This document shows positions 34,290 to 43,133 of a stretch of 64,000 nt of DNA, one piece after another. The DNA is taken from positions 433,660 through 497,659 of the forward strand of contig JBFOME010000011.1 in assembly GCA_040830705.1 (NCBI GenBank). The letters run 5' to 3'. The notes under the pieces are model-generated. The model worked only from the letters and a program-made list of their open reading frames with translations. It did not search any database and was not told the origin of the DNA. This DNA comes from Ruegeria_C sp040830705. Its GTDB lineage: Bacteria > Pseudomonadota > Alphaproteobacteria > Rhodobacterales > Rhodobacteraceae. Numbering within the stretch: the stretch's first letter is position 1; each line of letters begins with the position of its first letter. The position numbers were made by a program, and so were the translations under genes.

Positions 34290-34967
34290 ATGGAATGGAT
34301 CACCACAGACGGTCTAACCGACTATGACGAGGCCGTCGCCTTCATGGAGGCTCGCGCCGCTGCGATTGCCGCGGGTGAGGCAGAGGAGTGCGTCTGGCTG
34401 CTGGAACATCCGCCGCTTTACACGGCGGGCACCTCGGCACGACGGGAGGATCTGACCGATCCGGATCGGTTCCGGGTGTATGAGACTAAACGCGGCGGCC
34501 AATACACCTATCACGGGCCGGGCCAGCGCGTTGTTTATGTGATGCTGGATGTGGGCAGGCGCGGGAAAGATGTGCGTCGCTTTGTACAGCAGCTAGAGGA
34601 ATGGGTGATCGCAACCCTCGATCAGTTCAACCTACGCGGCCATATTCGCGAGGGGCGCGTGGGGGTCTGGATCGTGCGGGATGACAAACCGCTGACCCTG
34701 ACCGGCACCAAGCCCGAGGACAAGATCGCCGCTATCGGCATCCGCCTGCGAAAATGGGTGAGCTTTCACGGCATCTCGATCAATGTCGAACCCAATTTAA
34801 GCCATTTCGACGGGATCGTTCCCTGCGGCATCACCGAACATGGCGTGACCTCGCTGGTGGATCTTGGGCTGCCGGTCACAATGGCCGACCTCGATGTCGC
34901 GCTGCGCAAGTGCTTTGATGAAGTCATGGGCGACCTGCCCGAACAGGCCCTCATACAAAACCCCTGA
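34290..34967 (+). CDS. lipB: lipoyl(octanoyl) transferase
   Basis: A 225-aa LipB that moves octanoate from acyl carrier protein to lipoyl domains. Conserved elements are RGGQYTYHGPGQ, the lysine in the KIAAIG block, and the catalytic cysteine in GIVPCGITEHGVTSL. Length is standard. A 7-bp inverted repeat (CCCTGAG/CTCAGGG, 34962-34991) straddles the convergent junction with the next gene. Confidence 0.95.
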   Translation: MEWITTDGLTDYDEAVAFMEARAAAIAAGEAEECVWLLEHPPLYTAGTSARREDLTDPDRFRVYETKRGGQYTYHGPGQRVVYVMLDVGRRGKDVRRFVQQLEEWVIATLDQFNLRGHIREGRVGVWIVRDDKPLTLTGTKPEDKIAAIGIRLRKWVSFHGISINVEPNLSHFDGIVPCGITEHGVTSLVDLGLPVTMADLDVALRKCFDEVMGDLPEQALIQNP

Positions 34968-34985
34968 GACCCCTGCGACCGATCC

Positions 34986-35462
34986 TCAGGGTAGCGTAAT
35001 CGCGCCTGTCACGTCATTGCGATAGGTATCATCCTCACGCGTACCGGCACGGAATGCACCTCCGCCCGAGGCCCGATCCCATTTCCCGGTGCCACCCTCA
35101 ACCGACCAGATACCGATCGTCAACCCATCACGCCCGATCCCCTGAGGCACCCAGCTGATGATCGCCATATCGCCGTCCTGATCGGTATAATTGCACACGC
35201 CCCCGCCCGAGACCTGTCCGGCCTTTATCATAATCGATCCGAAACACGGCCCCTCAACTGTTGCCAGCGGATTTTGCGAATCGACGGCGTCGAACTTCTC
35301 ATAATCGGTATGGACATCAACGACGATGAGCGCCTCTGACACCTTTGTCGTGATCGACTTTGACACCGCGATGCCGGTGCCATGCGCATCGTAGGAACCC
35401 GCCCAAACGCCATGTGGAAACGCTAATAGAAAAAGAACAGAAAAATACTTCGGAATATGCAT
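34986..35462 (-). CDS. hypothetical secreted protein, 158 aa
   Basis: A signal peptide (MHIPKYFSVLFLLAFPHGVW, cleavage at VWA-G) precedes a mature domain of about 138 residues rich in Gly, Asp and beta-strand pattern. Two cysteines (GPCFGSIM and GGVCNY) could form a disulfide. The HGTGIAVSKS...ALIVVDVHTDYE N-terminal part looks like a small beta-barrel. No family recognised. Upstream DNA to 35575 is AT-richer and may hold its promoter. Confidence 0.7.
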   Translation of the reverse strand: MHIPKYFSVLFLLAFPHGVWAGSYDAHGTGIAVSKSITTKVSEALIVVDVHTDYEKFDAVDSQNPLATVEGPCFGSIMIKAGQVSGGGVCNYTDQDGDMAIISWVPQGIGRDGLTIGIWSVEGGTGKWDRASGGGAFRAGTREDDTYRNDVTGAITLP

Positions 35463-35575
35463 CTAAAAACCCCTAAAGAACCTGAGTTTCCGCCAAATGA
35501 AATAACCGGCGGTAGGGCCAAGGGTATCACAGTTTCATATTGAGACCAATTCAGTCAACGTCACCCGCGGCAATC

Positions 35576-35992
35576 TTAATCCAGAGCAGCCCGAATTTTC
35601 TCGCCGTGTTCTGCAATCAGGTCTAAATCGCCCATCTTTCCCGGCGGGCGCAGCGAAACACCCTCATGCCGGGGCAGCACGTGGAAATGCAAGTGAAACA
35701 CCTCCTGCCCGCCCGCAGCTTCGTTATATTGCTGGATTGTGACGCCTTCGGCGCCAAACGCCTTCATCACAGTATGCGCCAGCTTTTGCGTTGTCGCGAT
35801 TACGGCGGATAGCTGTTCGGGTGTGGCGTCCAGCAGATTGCGGCAGGGTGTCTTGGGGATCACCAGGAGGTGGCCATCCGCGCGCGGCATGATATCCATG
35901 AAGGCCAGAGTCTGTTCGTCCTCATAGACGCGCGTGGCCGGGATCTCTTCCCTAAGAATTTTGGCAAAGATGTTATCGGGGTCGTAAGCCAT
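35576..35992 (-). CDS. HIT-family (HINT-like) hydrolase
   Basis: A 138-aa histidine-triad protein. The catalytic motif HLHFHVLPR (about 98-106) contains the HxHxH triad, and DIMPRADGHLLVIPK is the typical nucleotide-binding front. Such proteins hydrolyse adenosine 5'-phosphoramidates or dinucleoside polyphosphates in the cytoplasm. Confidence 0.93.
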   Translation of the reverse strand: MAYDPDNIFAKILREEIPATRVYEDEQTLAFMDIMPRADGHLLVIPKTPCRNLLDATPEQLSAVIATTQKLAHTVMKAFGAEGVTIQQYNEAAGGQEVFHLHFHVLPRHEGVSLRPPGKMGDLDLIAEHGEKIRAALD

Positions 35993-36376
35993 GGCGCACC
36001 TGATTGATCTGCTTGTACCCCTGTTGTTGCCAGCCCCACGGGCAAGGTCAACCCATCATCCTGTTCTGCCGGTTCTGAAGTGCCTATTTGGGAGTGGGCG
36101 GCGCAGATTGCCTGCAATGCCGCCACAATAGCGGACCACGCAAAGCGTCTGCAGCGCCCCGCCGGAAACAAGGCTGCATCTCTGGCAACACCGAAATTAA
36201 CTTTACGCAAAGGATGGACACCGCCTAGTCTTGTCGCAGGTCGGATGAGTGCAGCATCACACTTGCGCACAAGCAAGTGAAACACCCAATAAGGTTGTGG
36301 CGAGCGAAAGATCGGCTGCTATTCTTCTGAAAACGCCTGATAAAATCCGGGCGGACCTACGGAAAGGTGGGACCAG
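35993..36376. other. 384-base intergenic region with no recognised gene
   Basis: I found no convincing coding frame, RNA or repeat between the divergent HIT and cytochrome P460 genes. Short overlapping frames exist but lack start signals and family resemblance. GGTGGGA at 36366-36372 is the probable ribosome binding site of the cytochrome gene. Confidence 0.5.
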
Positions 36377-37006
36377 ATGGTGGCGAGATGCGGTGCAAGA
36401 ATACGCGGATGGATCGTGGCAGGGTCTATGGCGATTTTATGCGGTTCACCGGTTGCATTCGCGCAATCGAGCGCCGAGGACGCCCATATCGCGATAGAAA
36501 ATCCCGCTATGCTGAGCAAGGAAGAGGCGCAGCGCATATATGACAGTCTGGCCCGGCGCATGGCGCGTGGCTATGCCGCCTCCCGACTTGATCTGATTGC
36601 GCGGTTTCAGGACTGGCCCAGATTCAACGACGCGCCCTACATCTCGGCCACGCATGGGCAGCGCTACGTGAACAGCTATGCCAATGAGGTCGCCGAGAAC
36701 TATGCAACGCTCAAGCCCGGCGAGAAGTTGCCTGCCGGAACCGTTTTGGCAAAAGACAGCGTGACGGTGACCGACGATGGCGGCGTGTTTCCCGGTGCGC
36801 TGTTTGTGATGGAGAAGCTGGACCAAGGCGCAAACCCGGAAACCGCCGACTGGCGCTACATTATGGTGATGCCGGACGGGTCGCTTTTTGGCGACACGAT
36901 GGGCAGCCGCCGCGACGCGGTCGCCTATTGTCATGTCTGTCACGAGGCTGTCGCCGATCGCGACTATACTTTCTACGTGCCAGAGGATTACATCGCCGCC
37001 GACTAG
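36377..37006 (+). CDS. cytochrome P460-domain heme c protein
   Basis: A 209-aa periplasmic protein. The signal peptide spans about residues 1-29 (IVAGSMAILCGSPVAFAQ). The C-terminal heme-attachment motif C185-H-V-C188-H189 lies in AVAYCHVCHEAV, and the domain layout (GAHHxx-type TVLAKDSV and WRYIMVMPDG segments) fits the P460 superfamily. Family members oxidise hydroxylamine or act as NO-binding cytochromes; the role here is unknown. It lies 181 bases upstream of ctaD on the same strand. Confidence 0.85.
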   Translation: MVARCGARIRGWIVAGSMAILCGSPVAFAQSSAEDAHIAIENPAMLSKEEAQRIYDSLARRMARGYAASRLDLIARFQDWPRFNDAPYISATHGQRYVNSYANEVAENYATLKPGEKLPAGTVLAKDSVTVTDDGGVFPGALFVMEKLDQGANPETADWRYIMVMPDGSLFGDTMGSRRDAVAYCHVCHEAVADRDYTFYVPEDYIAAD

Positions 37007-37187
37007 GCCCGCAGCCCGATATGCGACCTAAGACACCTCCGAATTTCAAGGGGGTGCGGCTATTTTACTTGATCGAGATCAAACTCTGCCATTGAAGGGG
37101 ACGCCGCCACCAACTAAAACCGGCTGGAATCCGCGCGGTCCGGAGCCAACCGGCTGTGCGTCAAAGTCGCAACAGGAGGCACCTATA

Positions 37188-38861
37188 ATGGCAGATGCAG
37201 CCATTCATGGTCATGAACATGAAGATCAACGCGGGTTTTTCACCCGCTGGTTCATGTCCACGAACCATAAGGATATCGGGATTCTCTACCTGGTATTCTC
37301 GGCACTTGCTGGTTTCATCTCGGTCGCACTGACCGTATTCATGCGGCTCGAATTGATGGAGCCGGGCGTTCAGCACATGTGCATGGAAGGGTTCCGCCTG
37401 TTCGGCAGCGGTGCCGAGGTGTGTACCCCGAACGGACATCTGTGGAACGTGATGATCACCTATCACGGCGTCCTGATGATGTTCTTCGTGGTCATCCCCG
37501 CCCTGTTCGGCGGTTTCGGCAACTATTTCATGCCGTTGCAGATCGGCGCGCCGGATATGGCCTTCCCGCGGATGAACAACCTCAGCTTCTGGCTCTATGT
37601 GGCCGGGACCTCGCTGGGTGTTGCTTCGATGCTGTCTCCTGGCGGCAATGATCAGCTTGGCTCAGGTGTGGGATGGGTTCTTTATCCGCCGCTTTCGACC
37701 ACCGAAGGCGGGATGTCGATGGATCTGGCGATCTTTGCGGTGCACGTCTCGGGGGCCTCGTCGATCCTGGGCGCGATCAACATGATCACCACCTTCCTGA
37801 ACATGCGCGCCCCGGGCATGACGTTGTTCAAGGTGCCGCTGTTTAGCTGGTCGATCTTCATAACCTCGTGGCTGATCCTGTTGTCCCTCCCGGTTCTGGC
37901 GGGCGCGATCACCATGCTGCTGATGGACCGGAACTTCGGTTTCACCTTCTTTGATCCCGCTGGCGGCGGCGACCCGATCCTCTATCAACACATCCTTTGG
38001 TTCTTCGGCCACCCGGAAGTGTATATCGTGATCCTGCCCGGCTTCGGTATCATCAGCCACGTGATCGCCACCTTCTCGCGCAAGCCGATCTTCGGCTATC
38101 TGCCGATGGTCTGGGCGATCATCGCGATCGGTGTTCTGGGCTTCGTCGTCTGGGCGCACCACATGTATACGGTCGGCATGACCGTGAACCAGCAGGCCTA
38201 TTTCATGCTGGCCACGATGGTCATCGCGGTGCCTACAGGCGTAAAGGTTTTCAGCTGGATCGCCACCATGTGGGGCGGTTCCATCGAGTTCAAGACGCCG
38301 ATGCTCTTTGCCTTTGGCTTCCTGTTCCTCTTCACCGTGGGCGGCGTGACCGGTGTTGTTCTGTCCCAGGCGGGCGTCGACCGGGCCTATCATGACACCT
38401 ACTATGTGGTGGCTCACTTCCACTATGTGATGAGCTTGGGTGCCGTTTTCGCGATCTTTGCGGGCGTGTACTTTTACTTCGGCAAGATCACCGGGCGTCA
38501 GTATTCCGAGTTCTGGGGCAAGATCCATTTCTGGCTCTTCTTCATCGGTGCGAACCTGACCTTCTTCCCGCAGCACTTCCTGGGCCGTCAGGGCATGCCG
38601 CGCCGGTATATCGACTACCCCGAGGCGTTTGCCTACTGGAACTATATCTCCAGCTGGGGCGCGTTCATCTCCTTCGCGTCGTTCCTGCTGTTCTTTGGCA
38701 TCGTCTTCTATGCGCTGTTCCGTGGCGCGAAGGTGACCGAGAACAACTACTGGAACGAATATGCGGACACGCTGGAGTGGACCCTGCCATCGCCCCCGCC
38801 CGAGCATACGTTCGAAATCCTGCCCAAGCAGGAAGAGTGGGACAAGGGCCACGCGCACTGA
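37188..38861 (+). CDS. ctaD: cytochrome c oxidase subunit I (aa3 type)
   Basis: A 557-aa heme-copper oxidase subunit with 12 spans. Heme and CuB ligands are visible: the first heme a His in VMITYHGVLMMFF, CuB His plus cross-linked Tyr in GHPEVYIVILPG, the CuB pair WAHHMYTVG, and heme a3/a His in YVVAHFHYVMSLG. The start at 37188 follows AGGAGGC; the frame is open to 37092 without an alternative site. No ctaC, ctaB, ctaG or ctaE is adjacent, as often in Rhodobacteraceae. Confidence 0.97.
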   Translation: MADAAIHGHEHEDQRGFFTRWFMSTNHKDIGILYLVFSALAGFISVALTVFMRLELMEPGVQHMCMEGFRLFGSGAEVCTPNGHLWNVMITYHGVLMMFFVVIPALFGGFGNYFMPLQIGAPDMAFPRMNNLSFWLYVAGTSLGVASMLSPGGNDQLGSGVGWVLYPPLSTTEGGMSMDLAIFAVHVSGASSILGAINMITTFLNMRAPGMTLFKVPLFSWSIFITSWLILLSLPVLAGAITMLLMDRNFGFTFFDPAGGGDPILYQHILWFFGHPEVYIVILPGFGIISHVIATFSRKPIFGYLPMVWAIIAIGVLGFVVWAHHMYTVGMTVNQQAYFMLATMVIAVPTGVKVFSWIATMWGGSIEFKTPMLFAFGFLFLFTVGGVTGVVLSQAGVDRAYHDTYYVVAHFHYVMSLGAVFAIFAGVYFYFGKITGRQYSEFWGKIHFWLFFIGANLTFFPQHFLGRQGMPRRYIDYPEAFAYWNYISSWGAFISFASFLLFFGIVFYALFRGAKVTENNYWNEYADTLEWTLPSPPPEHTFEILPKQEEWDKGHAH

Positions 38862-38877
38862 TCCACGAGAGACACAG

Positions 38878-38906
38878 AAAGCCCCGCCAGCGCGGGGCTT
38901 TTTCTT
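38878..38906 (+). terminator. rho-independent terminator after ctaD
   Basis: A 10-bp perfect stem (AAAGCCCCGC / GCGGGGCTTT) with a CAGC loop runs into TTTTTC, starting 16 bases after the ctaD stop. Confidence 0.95.
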
Positions 38907-38950
38907 TGCCGCTTGCAGCTTTGGCTTCTTTGCTTAGGTTCAAGGCAATC

Positions 38951-39430
38951 ATGACAAAAAGACCTGAAATCACCTTCACCCGGCTGCCCGAGATCGCCCC
39001 GGACGAGATCATCTCGCATATGTCCGATCCGCGTGTGGCTGAGCATATGCCGCTCCTGACCTTCCAATGGGACCAGGCTGCTGTGGCCAGCTTTGTCGCC
39101 GACAAGGAAGCGTGCTGGCACCGTGACGGGCTTGGACATTGGGCAATCCTGTCCGATGGCGCATATGTCGGCTGGGGTGGCTTCCAGAAGGAAGGCGAGG
39201 AGTGGGATTTCGGGCTGGTTCTCAAGCCAGACCGCTTTGGGCTGGGGACGCGCATCGCCAGAAAAGCCATTGCTTTTGCCACGGCTGATGAGCGAATTCC
39301 CTACGTTACCTTTCTGTTGCCGCCTTCGCGCAGGAATCGCGGCGCTCTGGCGCGGCTTGGTGCAAAACAGGTTGGTGAAACCACGTATGAGGGTGCAGAT
39401 TTCCTCAAATACCGGCTTGAAACAAACTAG
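38951..39430 (+). CDS. GNAT-family N-acetyltransferase
   Basis: A 159-aa RimJ/RimL-like acetyltransferase. The substrate-side segment WAILSDGAYVGWGGFQKEG precedes the acetyl-CoA-binding part LVLKPDRFGLGTRIARKAIA (a variant of the Q/RxxGxG/A loop). The start at 38951 lies just behind the ctaD terminator. Acceptor unknown. Confidence 0.8.
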   Translation: MTKRPEITFTRLPEIAPDEIISHMSDPRVAEHMPLLTFQWDQAAVASFVADKEACWHRDGLGHWAILSDGAYVGWGGFQKEGEEWDFGLVLKPDRFGLGTRIARKAIAFATADERIPYVTFLLPPSRRNRGALARLGAKQVGETTYEGADFLKYRLETN

Positions 39431-39455
39431 CACAAAGACCAATCAACAGAGCAGC

Positions 39456-39485
39456 CCGCAAAGAACCATCGAATTTTTTGCGGGA
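39456..39485. terminator. stem-loop after the acetyltransferase gene
   Basis: CCCGCAAA and TTTGCGGG form an 8-bp stem around a 14-base loop, 25 bases after the GNAT stop. There is no following U-tract, so termination is only probable. Confidence 0.45.
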
Positions 39486-39530
39486 ATGCTTTACGCTACG
39501 TCATGATCCCATAGTCGCCGGAGCAAACCC

Positions 39531-40130
39531 ATGCCCGAGATCGATTTCTGGTTCTCCATCGGCAGCACCTACTCTTTCCTCACGGTGATGCGCCTGCCCG
39601 ATTGGGCGCGCGAACGCGACGTGACCCTGCGATGGCGGCCATTCAATGTGCGCCATGTGATGACCGAGCAAGACAATATCCCCTTCGCCAACAAACCGCA
39701 TAAGACCGCCTATATGTGGCGCGACATTCAGCGGCGTGCGGCGAAATACGGGCTTCGCTGTACCCTGCCCGCGCCCTACCCCATCTCTGATCTGCCGCTG
39801 GCCAATCAGGTGGCCCTGCGCGGCATGGCAGAGGATTGGGGCATTCCCTTTGTGCGCAATTGCTACCGGCTGTGGTTCGAAGACGGGATCGAAGCCGGAT
39901 CCGAGGCGAACCTGACCGAGGCGCTGCATCGCGCCGGGCAGGACCCGATGCAGGTTCTGGCACGGGCACAGGACCCGGAAACAGTTGCGGCACTTGGCAA
40001 TGAAACTGAAACAGCCGACGCCGCAGGCGTGTTCGGTGCACCCAGTTTTGTCGTGCGTGGTGAGGTGTTCTGGGGCGATGATCGTCTGGATGACGCGCTG
40101 TCCTGGTCGCGCTTGGGCCACGTGGCCTGA
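39531..40130 (+). CDS. 2-hydroxychromene-2-carboxylate isomerase family protein (kappa-GST fold)
   Basis: A 199-aa DsbA-like/GST-kappa protein. FWFSIGSTYSFL carries the serine that replaces the DsbA cysteine, NKPHKTAYMWRD is the glutathione-site loop, and GAPSFVVRGEVFWGDDRLD is the cis-Pro and C-terminal signature. The family isomerises hydroxychromene carboxylate in naphthalene-type pathways, but many members have other glutathione-dependent roles. No aromatic-degradation genes are nearby. Confidence 0.88.
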   Translation: MPEIDFWFSIGSTYSFLTVMRLPDWARERDVTLRWRPFNVRHVMTEQDNIPFANKPHKTAYMWRDIQRRAAKYGLRCTLPAPYPISDLPLANQVALRGMAEDWGIPFVRNCYRLWFEDGIEAGSEANLTEALHRAGQDPMQVLARAQDPETVAALGNETETADAAGVFGAPSFVVRGEVFWGDDRLDDALSWSRLGHVA

Positions 40131-40313
40131 CCGTATTTTCCGTTCGAGTGTCGCCGTAGCCAGCGACCGGACAGTCTCCCGGGGACGATTAAGCGAAGTT
40201 AACGCAACCATCGTAAGGCCATCACACTCCGCGACTAGCTCCTATTTCAGGCAATCAGCCATGGAAAGGGGAGCGCTGTCTCAGGCGGCGGCCCTCTAAA
40301 ACAGGAGATGATG

Positions 40314-40658
40314 ATGACGCTATCGAAGCAAAGCGCAGCCGAGGTTCAAAAAGCGGCGTTCCTTGAAAAAGTCTGGAATGACGATGCATTTGCACAGGCG
40401 CTGGAGGATGATCCGAAAGCTGTTTTGGCAGAACTTGGCGGAACCGCGCCGGAGAACGTGGACATTCGGGTCGTCCGCGACACCGACAAGGTGAAATATC
40501 TGCATATCCCGGCAGCGCCGCCAGAGGGCGAGGTATCTGACGCCGAATTGCTTGATGCGCAGGGTGGTACAACACTTGCCTGCGTCTCCCTTTCCGTGAC
40601 TGTCGTGACCGTCGCCACAGCCACTACTGTCTTGACCGCCGCCACAGGCACTAATTGA
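40314..40658 (+). CDS. NHLP-leader RiPP precursor peptide (orphan)
   Basis: A 114-aa precursor. Residues 1-85 resemble the nitrile-hydratase-like leader peptide (NHLP/TIGR03793) family: AFLEKVWNDDAFAQALEDDP, the KAVLAELG turn, beta-strand VDIRVVRDTDKVKYLHIP, then SDAELLDAQGG ending in a double glycine (84-85). The 29-residue remainder is an uncharged core with 10 Thr, 2 Ser, 6 Val and a single Cys90. Of three consecutive ATGs (40308, 40311, 40314), only the last is at a usual distance from AGGAG at 40303-40307. No maturase, protease or exporter gene lies nearby. Confidence 0.85.
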   Translation: MTLSKQSAAEVQKAAFLEKVWNDDAFAQALEDDPKAVLAELGGTAPENVDIRVVRDTDKVKYLHIPAAPPEGEVSDAELLDAQGGTTLACVSLSVTVVTVATATTVLTAATGTN

Positions 40659-40676
40659 ACCGATGTGACCAACTGT

Positions 40677-40719
40677 CAGGCCGAGTCTGACCGGCATATA
40701 CGGTGCTGGTCTCGGCCTG
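40677..40719. other. stem-loop downstream of the RiPP precursor gene
   Basis: CAGGCCGAG and CTCGGCCTG make a perfect 9-bp stem enclosing 25 bases, 18 bases after the precursor stop. No U-tract follows. It may stabilise the message or terminate weakly. Confidence 0.6.
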
Positions 40720-40794
40720 GGGCCGCAGCGGGGGTCACACCGCGCGAGTGCATTTCCCCTTCGACCACCGCCACAGCCATGCTAGGTCACACCC

Positions 40795-41277
40795 ATGCCC
40801 TATCGCTGGACCACATCCTCGGACAGCAATGCCGAACTGCGCCTCTGGCCGCATAACTCGCTGCCGCCCAAAGGTTTTGCGGCTACGGTACTTGGGATCT
40901 TTGTGCTGGCCACCATACCGCTGATCATGCTGCTGGGGTCGATCCTGCTCTGGGGTATTCTGCCCTTTGTCCTGCTGGCGGTGGCCGGAATCTGGTGGGC
41001 CTTGCAGATCAACTACCGCAGCCGCCGCATTCTGGAGGTTCTGACACTGTCCGAAGCTGACGCACGTCTGGTCAGGCACGATCCCGGCGGCGCGGTGCAG
41101 GAATGGCAATGTAACCGCCATTGGGCGCGACCCGCGCTGCACACAGATGACGGCCCGGTGCCCAACTATGTCACACTCAAGGGCGGCGGGCGCGAGGTCG
41201 AGATCGGCGCCTTTCTGTCCGAAGACGAACGCAAGGCGCTATATGATGATCTGCTGACCCGTTTAAGACCCGCTTGA
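40795..41277 (+). CDS. DUF2244-family membrane protein
   Basis: A 160-aa protein with two adjacent spans (about 28-68) flanked by soluble ends. The N-terminal PHNSLPPKGFAATVLG and the C-terminal QCNRHWARPALHTDDGPVPN plus FLSEDERKALYDDL are characteristic of DUF2244 proteins common in alphaproteobacteria. Function unknown. Confidence 0.8.
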   Translation: MPYRWTTSSDSNAELRLWPHNSLPPKGFAATVLGIFVLATIPLIMLLGSILLWGILPFVLLAVAGIWWALQINYRSRRILEVLTLSEADARLVRHDPGGAVQEWQCNRHWARPALHTDDGPVPNYVTLKGGGREVEIGAFLSEDERKALYDDLLTRLRPA

Positions 41278-41282
41278 GCAGA

Positions 41283-41768
41283 TCAGCACTGCCCGCTTGA
41301 CGACGCGCAGAGATGGTCCTTGACCATTGGCCCGACCTTGCCGAAATCCATCCGGCCCGTATAGCGGGACTTCAACTCGCCCATGACCTTGCCCATATCG
41401 CGGATCGAACCCGCGCCTGTGGCCGTGATCGCGGTTTGGATTGCGTTGGCAACCTCATCCTCGTCCAGCTGTTTGGGCAGGAACTCGGCGATAATCTCAA
41501 CTTCGCGGGTTTCCCGCTCGGCCAGGTCCAGCCGTCCGCCTTCTTCATAGGCGCGCGCGCTTTCCTGCCGCTGCTTGGTCATTTTCCCAAGGATTGCAAG
41601 GACATCCTTTTCATCGCAGCCGGTCGCCTCTTCAGCGCCGCTACCGCGGGCAGCGATGTCCTTGTCCTTGATTGCCGCGTTGATCAGCCGGAGCGTCGAA
41701 ACACGTTCGCTGTCTTTGTCTTTCATCGCTTGTTTCAGGGCCGCGTTGACCCGAGAGCGCAGATCCAT
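41283..41768 (-). CDS. GatB/YqeY-domain protein
   Basis: A 161-aa YqeY protein (DLRSRVNAALKQAMKDKDSE start, helical GatB-like C-terminal domain with AGSIRDMGKVMGELK). Related to the tRNA-binding tail of the amidotransferase subunit GatB, but acting alone; role uncertain. I start at ATG 41768 with GGATGG eight bases upstream; ATGs at 41780 and 41828 are possible. Divergent from carA. Confidence 0.88.
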   Translation of the reverse strand: MDLRSRVNAALKQAMKDKDSERVSTLRLINAAIKDKDIAARGSGAEEATGCDEKDVLAILGKMTKQRQESARAYEEGGRLDLAERETREVEIIAEFLPKQLDEDEVANAIQTAITATGAGSIRDMGKVMGELKSRYTGRMDFGKVGPMVKDHLCASSSGQC

Positions 41769-41950
41769 CTGTGTGTCCATCCCCATGGAAAGCCAGACCC
41801 GACCATACCCAAAGAAAAACTCTGACACAACCGGAAGCGGAAGCGTCTAACGTGTTGAAATTCCACAATAGCCGAAAAAATCAGCACCCTTGACCGGGGC
41901 GAGGAACCCCCTTAGGAACAAGCCGGTTTACCCAACAGGAGAGTCGCGCC

Positions 41951-43117
41951 ATGGCACACCCCGCCCCGTCAAAGCCCACCGCATGTCTGGCATTGGCGGA
42001 TGGGACAGTGTTCTATGGCATAGGCTTTGGCGCAACCGGTCAGACCGTCGCCGAGCTGTGTTTCAATACCGCGATGACCGGCTATCAGGAAATCATGACC
42101 GACCCGTCTTATGCGGGCCAGGTTGTGACCTTTACCTTTCCGCATATCGGCAATGTGGGGGTAAACCCCGAGGATGACGAAACAGCTGATCCGGTGGCCG
42201 AGGGCATGGTGGTCAAATGGGACCCGACCACGCCCTCGAATTGGCGCGCGGTGGAAGAGCTGAAAGACTGGTTGGCCCGGCGCGGACGCATCGCCATTGG
42301 CGGCGTCGATACGAGACGGTTGACACGCGCGATCCGCCAACAGGGCGCGCCCCATGTGGCGCTGGCTCATGACCCAGAAGGCAATTTCGACATCGCGGCT
42401 CTGGTCGCGGCCGCCCGTGCCTTTGTAGGGCTCGAAGGCATGGATCTGGCCAAGGAAGTGACCTGCGCACAATCCTATCGCTGGGACGAAATGCGTTGGG
42501 CCTGGCCAGACGGGTATACGCGGCAGGAGGCACCGCAGCATAAGGTCGTGGCCATCGACTACGGCGCGAAGCGTAACATCCTGCGCTGCCTCGCCTCGGC
42601 GGGCTGCGACGTAACCGTCCTGCCTGCCACCGCCACGTCGACCGAGGTGCTTGCGCACAATCCCGACGGCGTCTTCCTGTCCAACGGTCCTGGCGACCCG
42701 GCAGCCACTGGCGAATACGCGGTGCCGATGATCCGCGAAATCCTCGACAGCACCGATCTGCCGGTCTTCGGCATCTGCCTTGGCCACCAGATGCTGGCGC
42801 TGGCGCTTGGCGGTGAAACCGTCAAGATGAACCACGGTCACCACGGCGCCAACCACCCGGTGAAGGATCTGGAAACGGGCAAGGTCGAGATCACCTCGAT
42901 GAACCATGGTTTCGCGGTCGATGCACAGGCGCTGCCCGATGGCGTGGTGGAAACCCACCGCTCTCTCTTTGATGGATCGAACTGCGGTATCCGTATGGCC
43001 GACAGGCCGGTCTATTCGGTGCAATACCACCCCGAGGCGTCGCCCGGACCGCAGGACAGCTTCTACCTCTTTGAACGCTTCGCCAGCGCGATGTCGGCTC
43101 GCAAAGCGGCAAACTGA
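41951..43117 (+). CDS. carA: carbamoyl-phosphate synthase small subunit
   Basis: A 388-aa glutamine amidotransferase subunit feeding ammonia to CarB for arginine and pyrimidine synthesis. The N-terminal CarA domain (DGTVFYGIGFGATG, FNTAMTGYQEIMTDPSYAGQ) is followed by the class I GATase with nucleophile Cys in FGICLGHQMLALALGG and His/Glu in VQYHPEAS. AGGAG precedes the ATG. No carB is adjacent. Confidence 0.97.
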   Translation: MAHPAPSKPTACLALADGTVFYGIGFGATGQTVAELCFNTAMTGYQEIMTDPSYAGQVVTFTFPHIGNVGVNPEDDETADPVAEGMVVKWDPTTPSNWRAVEELKDWLARRGRIAIGGVDTRRLTRAIRQQGAPHVALAHDPEGNFDIAALVAAARAFVGLEGMDLAKEVTCAQSYRWDEMRWAWPDGYTRQEAPQHKVVAIDYGAKRNILRCLASAGCDVTVLPATATSTEVLAHNPDGVFLSNGPGDPAATGEYAVPMIREILDSTDLPVFGICLGHQMLALALGGETVKMNHGHHGANHPVKDLETGKVEITSMNHGFAVDAQALPDGVVETHRSLFDGSNCGIRMADRPVYSVQYHPEASPGPQDSFYLFERFASAMSARKAAN

Positions 43118-43133
43118 GACCACTTAGGCGTAG

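Noticed and set aside
37662..38858. A 398-codon minus-strand frame opposite ctaD
   Set aside because: Its composition (charged, repetitive His/Asp/Glu/Arg) is typical for the antisense of a membrane protein.
39531..40130. HCCA-isomerase-family protein as a maturation enzyme for the RiPP
   Set aside because: The gap to the precursor is 183 bases with its own probable promoter, and kappa-GST proteins are not known RiPP maturases; adjacency alone is weak.
40261..40299. A 12-codon mini-ORF (MERGALSQAAAL) just before the RiPP precursor
   Set aside because: It could be a leader peptide, but it has only a weak AGG upstream, no regulatory codon run and no alternative hairpins.
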